Source: Psychrobacter sp. AH5 (lineage in GTDB: Bacteria > Pseudomonadota > Gammaproteobacteria > Pseudomonadales > Moraxellaceae). Taken from it: a stretch of 64,000 nt of DNA. The notes under the pieces were generated by a model that was given only the letters and a program-made list of their open reading frames with translations, did no database searches and had not been told where the DNA came from. Made by a program: the position numbers and the translations under genes. The stretch lies in the NCBI RefSeq assembly GCF_040371085.1, contig NZ_JAMBMT010000001.1:2294001-2358000 (forward strand), in the 5' to 3' direction. This document shows, one piece after another, positions 62,889-64,000 of this stretch (positions within the stretch are counted from its first letter, which is position 1; every line of letters begins with the position of its first letter).

Positions 62889-64000
62889 TTAGAAACCCTT
62901 CCAGTCATTGAGCACTATACCGAAACCGATAGAGGTGTTTTCGTGGTTATAATCGATAATAGATTCGCCATAACCTTGGAACAGCTGGACATAGCCATTG
63001 ACGTTTTTGGATAAAGGATAGATATAGTCAATTTGTGCTGCGCCTTTATTGGTACTTGGGTTGTAGCGCAAAGTACCGCTTAGGCTTTGTTGGTCTGGCA
63101 AATCATACAAAAACTTGATATCGCCATAACCCATGTAGTCTTCGATATCTGAGTTATCTTCACTACTATCGCTTTCATTATTCACCCGAGCCCATAGACG
63201 CGGTACGACAGAGAGCTTACCCCATTCTGCCCCAGCCATTAGATAGGCACGGTTCCATGAGCGCGAGATCGGATCGGATTGGCCATTGGAGTGGTGAATG
63301 GCACCTACCCCTAACATACGCATCCGACCGCCAAAAGGTAGGTTGGCTGTGACCGGCTGCGTCAAAAAGATCTCCGGCTGATAGTCTGTCGCTCGAAACG
63401 GTCTAGAATTATCCTCATTGTAGACTTGCCAATGCGACTCTTGCGTGTAGCCAAACCATAAGTCGGCGCTAGTATCAAAGAGATCTTCAGCGACTTTGGT
63501 TTTTAGTGATAGCTGGAATTTTAGCTCAGTGTTACGAATATCATTGGAGCCATATTCTCTACCCGGCTCATTTGGATTGCTAGAGGTTGGGTTAAGATTA
63601 GGATCAAAGGTATAAAACAGCGGCAATACGTAAGTCGGTCGATAAGGTCTAACCGTCCAAGTGCCGCGCTCGCTGTTTTGATCGAGGTCATATGCTAAGC
63701 TTAAAGGAGTGAACTTTTCGATATCATTTTGGGTGACTCCCACATCCTCTAACACTTGCGCTTCTCTTTGCGTCAGACCGACAGTATCTAAGCTTTCGGT
63801 AGTGGCTGCCGGTTCGGCTGTCAGCTCAACACTACTAACTTCTGCACTGCCATTACTGCCATTATTACCATTTGCTAAGCTGTCTTCAGCAAAAACCACT
63901 TGCGGCTTACCGGAGATAGTCGTTCTGATGGTTCGAGCCAAATCTACAGGCTGCTTACTCATAGTATAGCTTGGTGTTTTGCCTTGCTCAGCCACTTTAT
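62889..64000 (-). CDS. pldA: Outer membrane phospholipase A, partial (5' end beyond the window)
   Basis: At least 370 residues, open to the right edge. The PldA core is visible: LPLFYTFDPN, ELKFQLSLKTKVAEDLF, WFGYTQESHWQVYN, the catalytic AIHHSNGQSDP (His-Ser of the Asn-His-Ser triad), and LSGTLRYNPSTNKGAAQIDYIYP strands of the beta-barrel. The N-terminal region (about 1-90) is a variable, Ser/Asn/Ala-rich leader. It hydrolyses phospholipids in the outer membrane, possibly for envelope repair. The frame continues upstream past GTG at 63995, so the signal peptide is outside the window. Confidence 0.92.
   Translation of the reverse strand, partial: KVAEQGKTPSYTMSKQPVDLARTIRTTISGKPQVVFAEDSLANGNNGSNGSAEVSSVELTAEPAATTESLDTVGLTQREAQVLEDVGVTQNDIEKFTPLSLAYDLDQNSERGTWTVRPYRPTYVLPLFYTFDPNLNPTSSNPNEPGREYGSNDIRNTELKFQLSLKTKVAEDLFDTSADLWFGYTQESHWQVYNEDNSRPFRATDYQPEIFLTQPVTANLPFGGRMRMLGVGAIHHSNGQSDPISRSWNRAYLMAGAEWGKLSVVPRLWARVNNESDSSEDNSDIEDYMGYGDIKFLYDLPDQQSLSGTLRYNPSTNKGAAQIDYIYPLSKNVNGYVQLFQGYGESIIDYNHENTSIGFGIVLNDWKGF

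Noticed and set aside
1..64000. tRNA, rRNA, prophage or toxin-antitoxin genes
   Set aside because: Reading through the gaps showed no cloverleaf-like sequence, integrase, phage structural gene or recognisable small gene pair; a covariance-model scan would be needed to exclude small RNAs.

Overview
This 64 kb window is chromosomal DNA from a gammaproteobacterium of the family Moraxellaceae, most likely Psychrobacter. I infer this from the protein families (NagZ, EpmA, PilT/PilU, Fur-BamE-RnfH, dsbC-hom, mutS-fdxA, a very long RNase E), the moderately low G+C, and the Asn/Ser/Asp/Thr-rich extensions on many proteins. No tRNA, rRNA, CRISPR array, prophage or complete insertion sequence was found.

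Layout. The left edge holds the N-terminus of a probable tail-specific protease, then nagZ (peptidoglycan recycling). Next are two tandem paralogous envelope proteins, only one of which has an OmpA peptidoglycan-binding domain. From 5.9 to 11.2 kb lie a rhomboid protease, a calcineurin-type phosphatase, purE-purK, a DUF188 protein and an NAD(P)-binding SDR. From 11.3 to 14.8 kb, on the minus strand, are epmA, pdxB and a PerM/AI-2E-family permease. nadE and a YtfL-type CBS membrane protein follow, then yggS divergent from pilT-pilU (pilus retraction motors). Next come fur, bamE, rnfH overlapping an NSS-like membrane protein, two c-type cytochromes, engB, and rluC divergent from rne across a 0.9 kb gap.

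From 33.5 to 48.9 kb are a DUF808 protein, dsbC, hom, a thiolase followed by a ~297 bp MITE, two DUF2382 stress-type proteins, a lipoprotein, secA, mutS and fdxA. At 49.0-52.5 kb are a spermidine-synthase-like membrane protein and a Wzy/PglL-type O-oligosaccharyltransferase.

The right end (52.5-61.8 kb) is a type IV pilus locus. It contains a frameshifted pilin, the major pilin pilA, and a minor-pilin operon fimT-pilV-pilW-pilX-pilY1-pilE-pilE. Both pilA and the minor-pilin operon have a good -24/-12 (sigma-54) promoter match upstream, suggesting PilS/PilR-type co-regulation. The window closes with comF and the 3' part of pldA.

Most interesting observations: (1) a third pilin gene broken by an 8-bp tandem duplication inside the conserved prepilin helix, possibly a reversible switch; (2) paired sigma-54 promoters on the pilus operons; (3) a MITE inserted between the thiolase gene and its terminator, with a solo end copy elsewhere; (4) a paralogous pair of envelope proteins differing by loss of the OmpA domain; (5) extensive low-complexity insertions in MutS, RNase E, PurK and EngB.
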